A stretch of 64,000 nucleotides of DNA from Mesorhizobium sp. B2-4-15 (GCF_006658505.1 NZ_VFUZ01000005.1:124001-188000); one strand, 5' to 3'. Counted from the stretch's first letter, positions 38,293 through 46,720 are shown. Notes: generated from the sequence alone by a model not told the origin. Made by a program: numbers and translations.

Positions 38293-39360
38293 ATGAGCGA
38301 CGCACAGACGCAGATTCCCGTAACCGTTCTCACCGGCTATCTCGGCGCCGGCAAGACGACGCTGCTCAATCGCATCCTATCGGAAAACCACGGCAAGCGT
38401 TACGCGGTCATTGTCAATGAATTTGGCGAGATCGGCATCGACAACGACCTCATCGTGGAGTCGGACGAAGAAATCTACGAGATGAACAATGGCTGCGTCT
38501 GCTGCACGGTGCGCGGCGACCTGATCCGCGTCGTCGAAGGCCTGATGCGCCGGCCTGGCCGCTTCGACGCCATCGTGGTCGAGACCACTGGCCTCGCCGA
38601 TCCGGTGCCGGTGGCGCAGACCTTCTTCATGGATGATGACGTGCGCTCCAAGACCAAGCTGGACGCGGTGGTGGCGCTGGTCGACGCCAAGCATCTGCCG
38701 CTCAGGCTCAAGGATTCCAAGGAAGCCGAGGACCAGATCGCCTTTGCCGACGTCGTCGTGCTCAACAAGACCGACCTTGTCACCCCCGAAGAACTCGCCA
38801 AGGTCGAGGCGACGATCCGCGCCATCAATCCGGCGGCGAGGATCCACCGCACGACGCGCGCCGGCGTTGCCCTGTCGGAGGTTCTCGACCGCGGCGCCTT
38901 CGACCTTTCCAGGGCGCTGGAGAATGATCCGCATTTCCTCGAGGCGCATGACGATCACGATCATCATGACCATGATCATCACGACCACGATCACCATGAT
39001 CATGATCATGATGGGCACGATCACGATCATCACCATGACCACGCACACCCCTCCGACATCCATGACGTGACGGTGAAGTCGGTGTCGCTGCGCGGCGGCG
39101 AGATGGATCCGAAGAAGTTCTTCCCCTGGATCGAGAAGATCACCCAGATGGAGGGTCCGAACATCCTGCGTCTGAAAGGCATCATCGCGCTCAAGGGGGA
39201 TGATGAGCGTTACGTCATCCAGGGCGTGCACATGATCATCGAGGGCGACCACCAGCGCGCCTGGAAGGACGGCGAAAAGCATGAGAGCCGGCTGGTGTTC
39301 ATCGGCCGCGAGCTCGATGCCGAGCGGCTGAAGAAGAGCTTTGACGCCTGCCAGGCGTAG
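38293..39360 (+). CDS. CobW/ZNG1-type GTPase metallochaperone with histidine-rich loop
   Basis: This 355-residue G3E GTPase has Walker A GYLGAGKT at residues 15-22, the metal-binding CxCC motif (C68, C70, C71 in NNGCVCCTVRG), and NKTD at 158-161 for guanine recognition. A histidine/aspartate-rich stretch covers roughly residues 219-252, with about 18 histidines, before the C-terminal CobW_C domain. Such His-rich members store or deliver zinc, cobalt or nickel to client enzymes. The start MSDAQTQIP is used because the longer frame has no family character. It stands alone, so its client cannot be read from context. Confidence 0.93.
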   Translation: MSDAQTQIPVTVLTGYLGAGKTTLLNRILSENHGKRYAVIVNEFGEIGIDNDLIVESDEEIYEMNNGCVCCTVRGDLIRVVEGLMRRPGRFDAIVVETTGLADPVPVAQTFFMDDDVRSKTKLDAVVALVDAKHLPLRLKDSKEAEDQIAFADVVVLNKTDLVTPEELAKVEATIRAINPAARIHRTTRAGVALSEVLDRGAFDLSRALENDPHFLEAHDDHDHHDHDHHDHDHHDHDHDGHDHDHHHDHAHPSDIHDVTVKSVSLRGGEMDPKKFFPWIEKITQMEGPNILRLKGIIALKGDDERYVIQGVHMIIEGDHQRAWKDGEKHESRLVFIGRELDAERLKKSFDACQA

Positions 39361-39386
39361 ACCTGGCCTCACGGCGCCTTAGCGGG

Positions 39387-39424
39387 TTGAATATCTCACG
39401 ATGTACACATAGTATGTGTACATC
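39387..39424 (+). promoter_or_regulatory. Toxin-antitoxin promoter with perfect operator
   Basis: A perfect inverted repeat, GATGTACACATA (39400-39411), one G, then TATGTGTACATC (39413-39424), covers a likely promoter with -35 TTGAAT (39387-39392) and -10 TAGTAT (39410-39415), 17 bp apart. The site ends 18 bp before the antitoxin ATG. This suits autorepression by the antitoxin. Confidence 0.75.
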
Positions 39425-39442
39425 GACACTGGGAAAATATCT

Positions 39443-39721
39443 ATGCCTAGATCAGCCGACAACAAAAGCGAGCGCTTCCAAATCCGCATTCCTCCAGCGC
39501 AAAAGGCGATGATCGCCCGTGCCGCGGCACTGTCGCACAAGGACATGACCGATTTCATCCTCGACAAGATCGTGCCCGAAGCGCAAGCCGTAATCGAAGC
39601 CGCCGAGGTGACGACGGTATCCGGCCGCGATTTCACGCGCATCCTTAACCTGTTGGAACACCCGCCAAAACCCAACGCCAAGCTCCGGGCCGCGATCGCC
39701 ACTTTGCCGGATACACTGTGA
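39443..39721 (+). CDS. DUF1778 (TacA-like) antitoxin
   Basis: This 92-residue protein is the antitoxin and probable autorepressor of a type II module. The N-terminal ribbon-helix-helix starts FQIRIPPAQKAMIARAAALS, with the DUF1778 pattern KDMTDFILDKI. The C-terminal region should wrap the toxin. ATG at 39443 is used, since an in-frame ATG-like start at 39416 lies inside the operator. The toxin gene overlaps the stop by four bases. Confidence 0.9.
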   Translation: MPRSADNKSERFQIRIPPAQKAMIARAAALSHKDMTDFILDKIVPEAQAVIEAAEVTTVSGRDFTRILNLLEHPPKPNAKLRAAIATLPDTL

Positions 39722-40245
39722 CGCTTCCGCCTTGGCACGAGGAGCCGATCGCGAAAGGACACGATCGGCCGTCTTTCGATTGCGGCGACAGGCAAATGAA
39801 CGACTTCCTGCGAAGGTTCGCGCGACAGAGCCACGATCAGAATGCAGCCAAGACTTTCTGTGCGATCGATGACACAGCTTCGGAGCGTATCCTCGGTTTC
39901 TATACCATCGCGCCGTCTGCCGTGGCTCATGAAACCGTGCCCGAAACAATGACGAAGGGCCTTGCGCGACATGAGGTTTCCGGTTTCAAGCTTGCCCGGC
40001 TTGCAACCGACCGCACCGTTGCCGGTCATGGGCTTGGAGGTCAACTGCTTGCCGCCGCCGCGTTGCGCTGCCTGCGGCTCGCCGGCGAGGGTGGCGGCAT
40101 CCTGCTCATCATTGATGCCAAGAACGAGCGGGCCGCGAGGTGGTACGCCAGCTATGGAGCCGAGCGCGTGCAAGGGCGGGAATTGACCTTGGTGATGCCC
40201 TTGGCAACGTTCGCGTCCGGCCTGCGCGCCAAGGGATTGCTTTGA
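39718..40245 (+). CDS. GNAT toxin (TacT-like)
   Basis: This 175-residue protein resembles the TacT/AtaT group of GNAT toxins, which acetylate charged tRNA and stop translation. It has the acetyl-CoA loop LATDRTVAGHGLGGQLLAAA, the tyrosine in ARWYASYGAE and the N-terminal CGDRQMNDFLRRFA. It begins with GTG overlapping the antitoxin stop (GTGA). The pair matches the TacAT organisation of small antitoxin then GNAT toxin. Toxic activity is inferred from family, not seen. Confidence 0.9.
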   Translation: MTLPPWHEEPIAKGHDRPSFDCGDRQMNDFLRRFARQSHDQNAAKTFCAIDDTASERILGFYTIAPSAVAHETVPETMTKGLARHEVSGFKLARLATDRTVAGHGLGGQLLAAAALRCLRLAGEGGGILLIIDAKNERAARWYASYGAERVQGRELTLVMPLATFASGLRAKGLL

Positions 40246-40333
40246 TGACCCCTTGGCGAGCCTCCTGGTTGCCCGAACCGCAAACGTCGAGTAAGCCGCC
40301 TCTGTAATCTCATCCCGCTGAACAAAGATAATC

Positions 40334-41308
40334 ATGCCAACCGTCGCCCCGCTTGATCTCGAAGGCCATTGCGTCGCCGCCCTCTTTCTCGGCGATGTGC
40401 CGCATTTTGCGCTGGCCGATGGCGCCATTCATCGGCTCGACAACGGCCACCAGACCGTCCAGACCAATGACGGATTGCTCAGCGCCTTCCATGACGCGGC
40501 CAATGACCGGCTGATTACCGGCGGCGAGGACGGCAAGGCGTTCGCCGTGAAGACCGGCGGCGAAGTGACCGAATTGGCGAGCGCCGGCAAGAAGTGGATC
40601 ACCAGCGTCGCCGCCGGGCCGCAAGGCACCATCGCCTATGCCTCGGGCAAGACCGCCTTCGTGCGCTTTGCCGACGGCAAGACCAGGGAGTTCGCCCATC
40701 CGCGTTCCGTCGAGGGGCTGGCGTTCTCGCCCAAAGGCATGCGCTTCGGTGTCGCCCGCTACAATGGTGCGACGCTGCATTTCCCAGCCGCCGAGGGCAA
40801 GCCGGTCGAGCTTGAATGGGCCGGCGCCCATACCGGCATCACCTTCTCGCCCGACGGCGCCTTTCTGGTTACGACCATGCAGGAAAACGCCTTGCATGGC
40901 TGGAAGCTGGCCGACGGCAAGCACATGCGCATGAGCGGCTATCCCGGCAAGGTCAAAAGCCTTTCATGGAGCGTGAAGGGCAAATGGCTGGCGAGTTCCG
41001 GTGCGCCGGCGGCGATCGTCTGGCCGTTTTCCGGTAAGGACGGGCCGATGGGCAAGGCGCCGCTGGAGCTCGGCACGCGCGGCAACGCCATGGTGACTTG
41101 TGTGGCCTGCCACCCGAGTCAGGACGTCGCGGCTATCGGCTACGATGACGGCATGGTCATGGCGGTGCGCTTCGCCGACGCCAAGGAAGTGCTGCTGCGG
41201 CGGCCGGGCAAGGGCGCCATCACCTCGATGATGTGGGACAAGGAAGAACGCCGCGTCGCCTTCGGCAGCGCGGCCGGCGACTGCGGCGTCATCGACATCA
41301 CGGCCTGA
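40334..41308 (+). CDS. WD40-repeat protein
   Basis: This 324-residue protein is built from repeated beta-propeller blades with phrases such as GLAFSPKGMRFGVARYNG, GITFSPDGAFLVTTMQE and SLSWSVKGKWLASSGAP. About six or seven blades can be counted. It has no signal peptide or membrane helix, so it is probably a cytoplasmic scaffold. Similar proteins sit near the MetN/metal transport genes of some rhizobia, but no such gene is next to this one. Partners cannot be named from context. Confidence 0.82.
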   Translation: MPTVAPLDLEGHCVAALFLGDVPHFALADGAIHRLDNGHQTVQTNDGLLSAFHDAANDRLITGGEDGKAFAVKTGGEVTELASAGKKWITSVAAGPQGTIAYASGKTAFVRFADGKTREFAHPRSVEGLAFSPKGMRFGVARYNGATLHFPAAEGKPVELEWAGAHTGITFSPDGAFLVTTMQENALHGWKLADGKHMRMSGYPGKVKSLSWSVKGKWLASSGAPAAIVWPFSGKDGPMGKAPLELGTRGNAMVTCVACHPSQDVAAIGYDDGMVMAVRFADAKEVLLRRPGKGAITSMMWDKEERRVAFGSAAGDCGVIDITA

Positions 41309-41347
41309 GGGAATAAGGCAATAGGGCCTGGCCGGGAAACTGCCTCC

Positions 41348-41427
41348 CTACTGCCCTACTGCCCTACTGCCCTACTGCCCTACTGCCCTACTGCCCTACT
41401 GCCCTACTGCCCTACTGCCCTACTGCT
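41348..41427. repeat. 8-bp tandem repeat (CTACTGCC)
   Basis: The 8-bp unit CTACTGCC occurs in nine perfect head-to-tail copies (41348-41419), followed by a tenth copy with one mismatch (41420-41427). It lies between the WD40 stop and the aminotransferase gene. Such arrays mutate by slippage, so copy number should vary between strains. Confidence 0.92.
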
Positions 41428-41507
41428 GAGCCAATGCAGAACAGACGCGCGGCCAATTGCGGCCGCGGAGGTTGATTGGCTAAGAGGAACCTATCAGAGG
41501 GGGTTTC

Positions 41508-42890
41508 ATGCACAGCAGCGACAGTTCGAAGACATCCATCGGTGGCATCGGCCGTGACCGCATCGCCGAACTGCGCGACAGCGAGGCCGAGGCCTTCCGC
41601 AAGGCCCGGCCGAAATCGCACGCCAAGGCCGGCAACGGCCTGCCGGGCTTCTTCGGTGGCGTGCCGATGCACTGGATGAACGACTGGCCGACGCCGTTTC
41701 CGATCCTGGTCGACAGTGCCAGGGGCGCTACGATCACCGACATAGACGGCAACAGACTTGACGATTTCTGCCTTGGCGACACCGGTTCGATGTTCGGCCA
41801 TTCGCCGCCGCCGGTGGCGCGCGCCATCCGCCGTCAGGCCGGTCGTGGCCTGACCTATATGCTGCCTTCCGAGGACGCGCTCGCCATCGGGCCGCTGCTG
41901 CAGCAGCGTTTCGGCCTGCCATTCTGGCAGATCGCGACCACCGCGACCGACGCCAACCGCTTCGCGCTGCGCGTTGCCCGCGCCGTCACCGGGCGGGAGA
42001 AGGTCCTGGTCTTCAACGGCTGCTATCACGGCTCGGTCGACGAGACGATGGTGCGGCTGATCGACGGCAAGCCGGTCAACCGGCCCGGGCTGGCGGGCGA
42101 GTTCCGCGACCTGACCCGCACGGCCAAGGTCATCGAGTTCAACGACGTCGCCGCGCTTGAAGCCGCGCTCAAGGACAAGGATGTGGCCTGCGTCATCGCC
42201 GAGCCGGTGCTGACCAATTCCTGCATGGTGCTGGCCGATCCGGGCTTTCATGACGCGCTGCGCAAACTGACCCACGCAGCCGGCACGCTGCTCCTGATTG
42301 ACGAGACGCACACGATCTCGACCGGCCCCGGTGGCTACACCGGGAAATACGGACTGGAACCGGACTTCTTCGTGCTGGGCAAACCGATCGCCGGCGGTGT
42401 GCCGGCAAGCGTGTGGGGCATGAGCGACGAGGTCGCCTCGCGCTATGCCGATTACAACAGGACGAAGGAGCCCGGCTATTCCGGGATGGGCACGACGCTG
42501 TCGGCCAATCCGCTGCAGTTCGCCACGATGCGCGCCACGCTCGAAGAGGTGATGACGCAGGAGAATTATGACCGCATGGATCATCTGGCGCGGCGGCTCG
42601 ATGCCGGACTGACCGGGGTGATCGACCGCTACAATCTGCCATGGCATGTCGCCCGTATCGGCGCCCGCGTCGAGTTCATCTGCGCCCCCGGGCCGTTGCG
42701 CAACGGCGCCGAGGCGGAGACCGCGCATGCGCCGGAACTGGAGGCCGCCATCCATGTGGCGCTGGTCAATCGCGGCGTGCTGATCGCGCCGTTCCACAAC
42801 ATGATGCTGATCTCGCCGGCAACCCGCGCCGCGCAGGTGGACCGGCTGATCGCCGCCTTCAGCGCGGTTGCGGCAAAGCTTGCGGCATGA
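41508..42890 (+). CDS. Class III aminotransferase
   Basis: This 460-residue PLP enzyme resembles glutamate-1-semialdehyde aminomutase and omega-aminotransferases. The motif DETHTISTGPGGYTGKYGLEPDFFVLGKPIAGGVPAS includes the PLP aspartate (DE) and the Schiff base lysine in LGKPIAG. Also visible is FNGCYHGSVDETMV. The stop overlaps the ATG of the following glutamine synthetase-like gene, so both are one operon. The substrate is uncertain; a polyamine, taurine or beta-amino acid is possible from the neighbour. Confidence 0.9.
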   Translation: MHSSDSSKTSIGGIGRDRIAELRDSEAEAFRKARPKSHAKAGNGLPGFFGGVPMHWMNDWPTPFPILVDSARGATITDIDGNRLDDFCLGDTGSMFGHSPPPVARAIRRQAGRGLTYMLPSEDALAIGPLLQQRFGLPFWQIATTATDANRFALRVARAVTGREKVLVFNGCYHGSVDETMVRLIDGKPVNRPGLAGEFRDLTRTAKVIEFNDVAALEAALKDKDVACVIAEPVLTNSCMVLADPGFHDALRKLTHAAGTLLLIDETHTISTGPGGYTGKYGLEPDFFVLGKPIAGGVPASVWGMSDEVASRYADYNRTKEPGYSGMGTTLSANPLQFATMRATLEEVMTQENYDRMDHLARRLDAGLTGVIDRYNLPWHVARIGARVEFICAPGPLRNGAEAETAHAPELEAAIHVALVNRGVLIAPFHNMMLISPATRAAQVDRLIAAFSAVAAKLAA

Positions 42891-44308
42891 GACAAGCGGC
42901 CCAGCCAAACCCGAGTGCCATCATGATTTCACCTTCGGGCTCCTCGCCCACCGAGGCGCAAGCCTTTCTCGACGCCCACCCCGAGATCGAGGCCTTCGAC
43001 ATCGTGCTGACCGACGCCAATGGCGTCGGCCGCGGCAAGATCGTGCGCCGGCACGAGCTGAAAAGCATCTTCGAGGGCGGCCGGCACATGCCGATCTCGA
43101 TCCTTGGGCTGGACATCACCGGCGAGGATGTGCACGAGACCGGGCTGATCTGGACGACCGGCGACGGCGATCTCAGGGCATGGCCGATTCCCGGCACGCT
43201 GGTGCCGCTCCATGGCACCAGCCCACCGCGCGGCCAGGTGCTGATGGCGATGTATCATCTCGACGGCCAGCCAATGTCGTCGGACCCGCGCCTGGCGCTG
43301 GCCCGGCAGGTCGACATATTGGCCTCGAAGGGGCTCTATCCCGCCGGTGCCTTTGAGCTGGAATTTTTTCTTCTCGCCAATGAGCGCGACGCCGACGGGA
43401 AAGTCCAGCCGGCACGCGCGGTGCTGGACGGCCGCGTTTCGGGCAAGACGGAGGTCTATTCGGTCGACCATCTGCACGGCATGGAGCCGCTGTTCTCCGA
43501 CATCTATGCCGCCGCCAAGGCGCAAGGCATCCCCGCCGAGACGGTGATCTCCGAGTATGCGCCAGGCCAGTACGAGTTGACGCTGAACTACCGCAAGGAT
43601 GTGATGCGGGCCGCCGACGACCTTGTCATGCTGAAGCGGCTGGTGCGGGCCCAGGCGCGCCGGCATGGCGTCACCGCCTGCTTCATGGCCAAGCCGATCG
43701 AGAAATATGCAGGCTCCGGCATGCATTTCCATGTCTCGCTGCAGGACAAGGACGGCAAGAACGTCTTTTCGGAAAGCCCCGGCGAAACCTGGTCGTTGCC
43801 GCTGCTGCGCGGTCTCGGAGGCCTGATCCAGACCATGGCGGAATCGATGCTGGTGTTCGCGCCGCACGCCAATTCCTGGCGCCGCTTCGTCTCGCAATCC
43901 TATGCGCCGGTGGCGCCCACCTGGGGCGTCAACAACCGCTCGGTGGCGCTACGCGTGCCAGCGGGCGACGCCAGGAACCGGCGCATCGAGCATCGCCCGT
44001 CGGGCGTCGACGCCAATCCCTATCTGATCGCAGCGACGGTGCTGGCCGGCATCATCAAGGGTCTCGACGAAGCGCTCGACCCCGGCCCTGAGACCACCGG
44101 CAATGGCTATGAAGCGGAGGTGACGCGCACGAGCATGCCGGCCGACTGGCGAGCCGCCATTGAAGCCGCCAAGGCGTCCAGCTTCCTGAAAGGGGCGCTT
44201 GGCGAAGACCTGCACCGCACCTTCGTGGCGATCAAGCAGTCGGAGTACCTGCGCGTGGCGCGCACGGTCAGCGAGCTGGATTATCATCTCTACCTGCACG
44301 AGGTGTGA
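42887..44308 (+). CDS. Glutamine synthetase family protein (gamma-glutamylation type)
   Basis: This 473-residue enzyme of the GlnA-like family ligates glutamate to an amine using ATP. It has AFELEFFLLANERD for the metal site, AGSGMHFHVSLQ for the ATP/glutamate site, and RRIEHRPSGVDANPYL as the C-terminal signature. The N-terminal region lacks the D50-type ammonium pocket of ordinary GlnA, and the layout is closer to PuuA (gamma-glutamylputrescine synthetase). MRQAAQPNP is one start; MISPSG, 12 codons later, is another. Overlap with the aminotransferase by four bases supports joint catabolism of an amine. Confidence 0.9.
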   Translation: MRQAAQPNPSAIMISPSGSSPTEAQAFLDAHPEIEAFDIVLTDANGVGRGKIVRRHELKSIFEGGRHMPISILGLDITGEDVHETGLIWTTGDGDLRAWPIPGTLVPLHGTSPPRGQVLMAMYHLDGQPMSSDPRLALARQVDILASKGLYPAGAFELEFFLLANERDADGKVQPARAVLDGRVSGKTEVYSVDHLHGMEPLFSDIYAAAKAQGIPAETVISEYAPGQYELTLNYRKDVMRAADDLVMLKRLVRAQARRHGVTACFMAKPIEKYAGSGMHFHVSLQDKDGKNVFSESPGETWSLPLLRGLGGLIQTMAESMLVFAPHANSWRRFVSQSYAPVAPTWGVNNRSVALRVPAGDARNRRIEHRPSGVDANPYLIAATVLAGIIKGLDEALDPGPETTGNGYEAEVTRTSMPADWRAAIEAAKASSFLKGALGEDLHRTFVAIKQSEYLRVARTVSELDYHLYLHEV

Positions 44309-44321
44309 CGACCTGACGATG

Positions 44322-44345
44322 GGCGGCGATCACTTTTTCGCCGCC
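44322..44345 (+). terminator. Hairpin after the GS-like gene
   Basis: An 8-bp stem GGCGGCGA/TCGCCGCC encloses an 8-nt T-rich loop, about 13 bp after the stop. There is no T tail, so it is a weak candidate terminator. Confidence 0.35.
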
Positions 44346-44404
44346 TGCCTCAAAAGAGGTAGCGTAGCGACGAATTAGATCGTGAACGGATTGTGCTCTC
44401 ACCA

Positions 44405-44560
44405 TCCGTGAAAAGCTGGCGATCGGGCCGGGCGCCGCCAAGGGTGCGCGCCGGCACAGGATGATATCGAGGCGCTGTGGCGCACCTATTCGAGAACATC
44501 TTCAATCCGGCGCGGCTGACGGTGAAGGCAATGCAGAAGGAGATGCCGAAAAATATTGGC
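44405..44560 (+). pseudogene. Decayed DUF4130-type (TIGR03915) domain fragment
   Basis: When frames are switched, this stretch reads as a continuous conserved sequence: DIEALWRTY, then FENIFNPARLTVKAMQKEMP, then KYWRNLPEASLIPDLIAGAD. Two frame shifts of one missing base (near 44490 and 44542) break it, and the part further upstream is missing. In rhizobia this domain is usually fused in front of UdgX, to my knowledge. The remnant lies directly before the intact UdgX domain. Confidence 0.6.
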
Positions 44561-45318
44561 GGAACCTTCCAGAGGCTTCGCTCATTCCAGATCTAATCGC
44601 AGGAGCGGACAAGGCCGCTATAGCCATGATCGCCAGGATGCCGACAACGCCCGCGCCGCATCACGCCAAGGTGCAGGCGAAGCATTGGCCAAAACGCCAG
44701 CCGGCCGAAGAGTCTGAGGACGATGGTGCGAGCACCATCTCCGAGTTGGGCGAAGTCGCGAAGAGTTGTCGCCGCTGTCCCTTGTGGCGCGATGCGACAC
44801 AGACCGTGTTCGGCGAAGGGCCCGACAACGCCAAAGTGGTGTTCGTCGGCGAACAGCCCGGCGACCAGGAGGACCTCACCGGCAAGCCTTTCGTAGGCCC
44901 CGCCGGCAAGGTGTTCGACGCCATCCTGGACGACGCGGGCGTCGACCGCCTGAAGGTCTATGTCACCAACGCGGTCAAGCACTTCAAGTTCGAACCGCGC
45001 GGCAAGCGGCGCATCCACTCAAAGCCCAATGCCGGCGAAGTCCAGGCCTGCCGCTGGTGGCTCGACAGGGAGTTCGCGCTCATCAAGCCAAACCTCGCCG
45101 TGGCGCTCGGTGCCACGGCGGCATTGTCGCTGCTGGGCAAGGCGATCCCGGTGACCAAGATGCGCGGCCAGGTGATCGAGCGAGAAGATGGCTTGCGCGT
45201 CTTCATCACCATCCACCCTTCCTTCATCCTGCGCATCCATGAGCCAGCCGACAAGGAAGCCGAGCGCGAACGGTTTCTGAAGGATATGAAGCAGGTGAAG
45301 AAGCTGATGGCTGCCTGA
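44461..45318 (+). CDS. udgX: UdgX-type uracil-DNA glycosylase/binding protein
   Basis: The C-terminal 190 residues form a full UdgX domain. It has CRRCPLWRDATQTVFGEG, motif A FVGEQPGDQED, the UdgX-specific insertion KRRIHSKP (182-189, with the covalent His186), and motif B HPSFILR. UdgX forms a covalent complex with DNA at uracil sites after excising the base. The open frame starts at 44461, but its first 30 residues are out-of-frame noise from the decayed domain. Translation is more likely from ATG at 44626 or 44638 (MPTTPAPHHAK), which leaves the whole UdgX domain. A normal M. smegmatis UdgX has about 209 residues. Confidence 0.8.
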   Translation: MISRRCGAPIREHLQSGAADGEGNAEGDAEKYWRNLPEASLIPDLIAGADKAAIAMIARMPTTPAPHHAKVQAKHWPKRQPAEESEDDGASTISELGEVAKSCRRCPLWRDATQTVFGEGPDNAKVVFVGEQPGDQEDLTGKPFVGPAGKVFDAILDDAGVDRLKVYVTNAVKHFKFEPRGKRRIHSKPNAGEVQACRWWLDREFALIKPNLAVALGATAALSLLGKAIPVTKMRGQVIEREDGLRVFITIHPSFILRIHEPADKEAERERFLKDMKQVKKLMAA

Positions 45319-45339
45319 TGATGGTCGGCGCCGCACCTC

Positions 45340-45391
45340 ATTGCCCTGTCGGGCATTTCTCCCCGTATAGGGACGGGGAGAAAGACGCTGC
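45340..45391. repeat. CTTCTCCCCGT palindromic element (left flank of the IS)
   Basis: A perfect 11-bp stem TTTCTCCCCGT/ACGGGGAGAAA (45356-45383) is preceded by a CCTCATTGCCCTGTCGGG arm and followed by GACGCTGC. It is a full copy of the family seen at 48086-48209. The insertion sequence begins immediately after. Confidence 0.75.
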
Positions 45392-46720
45392 TGTCCGAAC
45401 CGGATAGATAGGTAACAGAATAGACCGATTGCATGGGTGACAGTTTTCTTGTCCGCCGGGAGGACCGGCGATGGTTTGGCGAGAGATTGGGCTCATGGAT
45501 GAGCGGCTTCGATTTGTTGGGGAGTGCCTTAGTGGCGAGGAGACGATGACGCAGCTTTGTGCGGCCTTCGATATCTCTCGCAAGACCAGCTACAAGTGGC
45601 TTGGACGCTACCGGGAGCTTGGGCCGGAAGGCTTGCATGATTTGCCGCGAGCCCCGCTCAAACACGGCCGGGCGACGGCATCGGAGCTGGTGGAGCGGAT
45701 CGTGGCGGCGAAGGAGGCGCATCCGCTATGGGGGCCGAAGAAGATTCTGGCCAGGCTCGAGCGAGCCGAACCAAGCTGCGGCTGGCCGGCGGCTTCGACG
45801 GCCGGCGAGATCCTGAAGCGGCATGGTCTTGTCGGGCGGCGACGCAGGCGCTGGAAGGCGGCGGGCAACGGCCCATGGCCGGAGCCTGCGCAGCCAAATG
45901 CGGTGTGGACGGGAGACCACAAAGGCTGGTTCCGGACCCGAGACGGGTGGCGTTGCGAGCCCTTGACGGTGATGGATGGCTTGAGCCGTTACCTGTTGGC
46001 GCTGGCGGCGACGGGCTCGACAGCCGAAGAGGAGGCCTGGCCGGTGTTTGAGCGGCTGTTTGAGGAGAACGGCCTGTCGGATCGGTTCAGAAGCGACAAC
46101 GGCTCTCCATTTGCGTCGGCTGGCGTCACCGGACTGACGCCGCTTGCGGTGCGCTTCATCAAGCTTGGCATCGCCCTGGAGCGCATCCAGCCAGGCAAGC
46201 CGCAGCAGAACGGGCGCCATGAGCGTTTCCATCTGACCATGCTGCCGATGGCCAACGCACCGGAGGCCGACAGGCAGGCACAAGCCCAGGCCTTCGAGGC
46301 CTTCCGGCACAGCTATAATGAGGAACGCCCGCACGAAGCATTGGCCATGGACACCCCGGCACAGCATTACCGCCCCTCGACCCGTCCGATGCCGAAGACG
46401 ACCGCCGAGCCCAACTATCCGGCCGAAGCGGCGGTGCGCGGTGTGCGCCAGAACGGCGCCGTCAAATGGCGGGGTGCCGAAATCTATGTCTCGGTCACCT
46501 TGGCCGGCGAGCCGATCGCCATCGAGGAGACTGAGAATGGCGAATGGGCGATGCGCTTCTATGCCCATCCGCTCGGCCTCATCGACGAAAAGACCATGAA
46601 ACTGGTTCGCCGCAGCGCCGCGCCACCCCGACCGCTTGGCGCTGCGGCGAACTCATCATGAGGGAGAAAACTGTTACCTATGTATCCGGTTCAAAGTGTT
46701 ACCCATCTATCGGCTGGACA
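45392..46720. mobile_element. IS481-family insertion sequence (1329 bp)
   Basis: Ends are TGTCC...GGACA. The left end (45392) and the complement of the right end (46720) share GATAGAT.GGTAACA near the tip and GGTAACAGTTTTC/GGTGACAGTTTTC about 45 bp inside, which marks long imperfect inverted repeats. One transposase gene occupies almost all of it. There is no clear target duplication (left flank GACGCTGC, right flank CCGGCAGG). Both flanks belong to the same palindromic repeat family, so it inserted in, or recombined within, such a repeat. Confidence 0.88.
45471..46661 (+). CDS. IS481-family transposase
   Basis: This 396-residue transposase has a helix-turn-helix for end binding (EETMTQLCAAFDISRKTSYKW) and an RNase H-like DDE core with likely catalytic D149 (WTGDHKGWF), D209 (RSDNGSPF) and E251 (GRHERFHL). 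It then continues with NEERPHEALAMDTPAQHY typical of IS481. The gene is intact, with no frameshift, so the element may be active. The final 60 residues include RPLGAAANSS and are not conserved in this family. Confidence 0.93.
   Translation: MVWREIGLMDERLRFVGECLSGEETMTQLCAAFDISRKTSYKWLGRYRELGPEGLHDLPRAPLKHGRATASELVERIVAAKEAHPLWGPKKILARLERAEPSCGWPAASTAGEILKRHGLVGRRRRRWKAAGNGPWPEPAQPNAVWTGDHKGWFRTRDGWRCEPLTVMDGLSRYLLALAATGSTAEEEAWPVFERLFEENGLSDRFRSDNGSPFASAGVTGLTPLAVRFIKLGIALERIQPGKPQQNGRHERFHLTMLPMANAPEADRQAQAQAFEAFRHSYNEERPHEALAMDTPAQHYRPSTRPMPKTTAEPNYPAEAAVRGVRQNGAVKWRGAEIYVSVTLAGEPIAIEETENGEWAMRFYAHPLGLIDEKTMKLVRRSAAPPRPLGAAANSS

Noticed and set aside
38013..38420. Small plus-strand frame (135 codons) overlapping the CobW start
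   Set aside because: Acidic low-complexity beginning, no ribosome binding site, and overlap with the conserved CobW N-terminus.
38940..39052. Tandem repeat DNA in the CobW gene region
   Set aside because: It encodes the His/Asp-rich loop within a clear GTPase reading frame, so it is coding and not a separate repeat element.
41348..41427. Possible CRISPR array
   Set aside because: Ten abutting 8-bp units have no spacers and no Cas gene is near.
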